Below are positions 13,126 through 13,591 of a DNA stretch of 13,591 nt, one piece after another. The position numbers were made by a program, and so were the translations under genes. Location of the stretch: NCBI GenBank assembly GCA_030696545.1, contig JAUYSA010000200.1, positions 1 through 13,591 on the forward strand, read 5' to 3'. Position 1 is the first letter of the stretch; every line of letters begins with the position of its first letter. The stretch comes from Hyphomonadaceae bacterium. Lineage in GTDB: Bacteria; Pseudomonadota; Alphaproteobacteria; Caulobacterales; Hyphomonadaceae. Below the pieces are notes generated by a model, which made no database searches, was not told the origin of the DNA, and saw nothing but the letters and a program-made list of their open reading frames with translations.

Positions 13126-13139
13126 GTGATTTCAATCAC
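13126..13139. promoter_or_regulatory. CRP/FNR-family-like dyad
   Basis: GTGATT (13126-13131), TC, AATCAC (13134-13139): a perfect 6-bp inverted repeat with the GTGA-N6-TCAC geometry bound by CRP/FNR-family regulators. It is in a visibly more AT-rich stretch (13058-13211), 72 bases before the ATG at 13212. Short motifs of this kind also arise by chance, and no promoter elements are assigned. Confidence 0.35.
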
Positions 13140-13190
13140 CTAGCCCAAAAGAATGAGGGATAGCGCCCTCCAGATTCCACCGGGCAAAAA

Positions 13191-13209
13191 GTGAGGGTCA
13201 TACTCTCAC
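13191..13209. promoter_or_regulatory. Near-perfect 19-base palindrome just before the last open frame
   Basis: GTGAGGGT (13191-13198) and ACTCTCAC (13202-13209) pair with one G-T wobble around CAT. It ends two bases before the ATG at 13212 and would mask any ribosome binding site there. It could be an operator, a translational hairpin or the edge of another repeat; I cannot tell which. Confidence 0.4.
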
Positions 13210-13211
13210 CC

Positions 13212-13591
13212 ATGACACCGGCACAAACCCGCGCACACGGATTCGGAGCCCCATCGCTTCCTCAGCTCTGGCTGACAGCGATGCAGCGCGCGTTTGCAGA
13301 GCTGGTGCGAAACGTCGCCTCAACTCTCCAGATGAGCCGCCGCCGTCTTGCCGCTGAATGCCACAGCGATGTGACGCCTACGGTTCTGCCCCGAGAGACG
13401 AACGACACACTCAAGGAAACCCAACCCGCTGTGCAACGCCGCAGCCCATTAGCCCTCATCCTGAGCAGCACGCGAAGCGTGCGCCCGTCGAAGGACGAGG
13501 GCGTGCTCACGCATGCCAGCCACAAGCTGCAGCAACGCGCATACTCCAACCACCGCGCACCACCCTCCCTCCACTCATCCCGACGAAAGTC
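13212..13591 (+). CDS. Hypothetical protein (open to the right edge), repeat-invaded 3' half
   Basis: An ATG-started frame with no stop in 126 codons to the window end. Residues 1-75 look like a real small protein: MTPAQTRAHGFGAPSLPQLW, an amphipathic helix LTAMQRAFAELVRNVASTLQ (21-40), basic SRRRLAAE, then a polar stretch. From about residue 81 the frame reads through the palindromic repeat at 13452-13502 (ALILSSTRSVRPSKDEG), which is not normal protein sequence. No family is recognised. A palindrome at 13191-13209 precedes the start and no clear Shine-Dalgarno sequence is seen. Either a genuine short gene has lost its stop to a repeat insertion, or the whole frame is accidental. Confidence 0.35.
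   Translation, partial: MTPAQTRAHGFGAPSLPQLWLTAMQRAFAELVRNVASTLQMSRRRLAAECHSDVTPTVLPRETNDTLKETQPAVQRRSPLALILSSTRSVRPSKDEGVLTHASHKLQQRAYSNHRAPPSLHSSRRK
13452..13502. repeat. Palindromic repeat, family C (single copy)
   Basis: GCCCTCATCC (13452-13461) pairs with GGACGAGGGC (13493-13502) with one mismatch, enclosing an inner hairpin GCACGC-GAA-GCGTGC (13468-13482). The sequence type, CTCATCCTGAG ... TCGAAGGACGAGG, is a repeat I recognise as common between genes of many alphaproteobacteria. Only one copy lies in this window. It falls inside the open frame starting at 13212. Confidence 0.75.

Noticed and set aside
12918..13163. Plus-strand frame of 81 codons after folE
   Set aside because: Most of it is the translation of palindromic repeat B, and the rest has no homology I recognise.
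13262..13549. Minus-strand frame of 95 codons at the right end
   Set aside because: It translates the family C repeat in its middle and is Cys/Arg/Ser-rich without motif; the plus-strand frame looks better, though also doubtful.

Overview
The window is GC-rich bacterial chromosome with tightly packed genes, short convergent gaps and start/stop overlaps. The housekeeping genes (thrS, cysS, folE, yidD, a NifU/IscU-type scaffold of the kind rhizobia and caulobacters carry) and three families of palindromic intergenic repeats point to an alphaproteobacterium, plausibly near Hyphomonadaceae/Caulobacterales. That placement is inference from protein style only; no rRNA or tRNA gene is present.

Left part (1-3535, all minus strand): yidD, its probable intrinsic terminator, a palindromic repeat, thrS, and a family 2 glycosyltransferase that runs off the left edge. 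The glycosyltransferase starts with GTG, inside the last bases of thrS (GTGA overlap), and carries about 170 residues of unrecognised sequence in front of the catalytic domain. Middle-left (3535-6846): a gap with one doubtful small ORF, a four-helix membrane protein (plus), then, convergent to it, a MarR-GNAT fusion regulator with a clean dyad just upstream of its start, and a large GT-C type membrane glycosyltransferase. The dyad includes the last codons of that glycosyltransferase.

Centre (6951-8118): an ECF-like sigma factor with a C-terminal extension and a VOC-fold protein form a small plus-strand operon ending in a palindromic repeat. Centre-right (8119-10415, minus): lipoprotein, CHAD-domain protein, DUF1543 protein and Fe-S scaffold lie head to tail, with a 7-base gap, a 4-base overlap and a 50-base gap. 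A recognisable -35/-10 pair precedes the lipoprotein, and its -35 sits in the loop of a perfect 11-bp inverted repeat.

Right part (10667-13591): cysS (minus) and folE (plus) diverge from a 203-base region holding a two-stem RNA-like fold; folE ends in a strong intrinsic terminator. Beyond it lie a second copy of the B repeat, a more AT-rich stretch with a CRP/FNR-like dyad and another palindrome, and an open frame running off the right edge through a third kind of repeat.

No complete defence system, mobile element, CRISPR array or secondary-metabolite cluster is visible. The best leads are the regulatory structures (MarR dyad, cysS/folE leader fold, -35 inverted repeat), the N-terminal domain of the thrS-coupled glycosyltransferase, and the lipoprotein-CHAD-DUF1543-scaffold operon.
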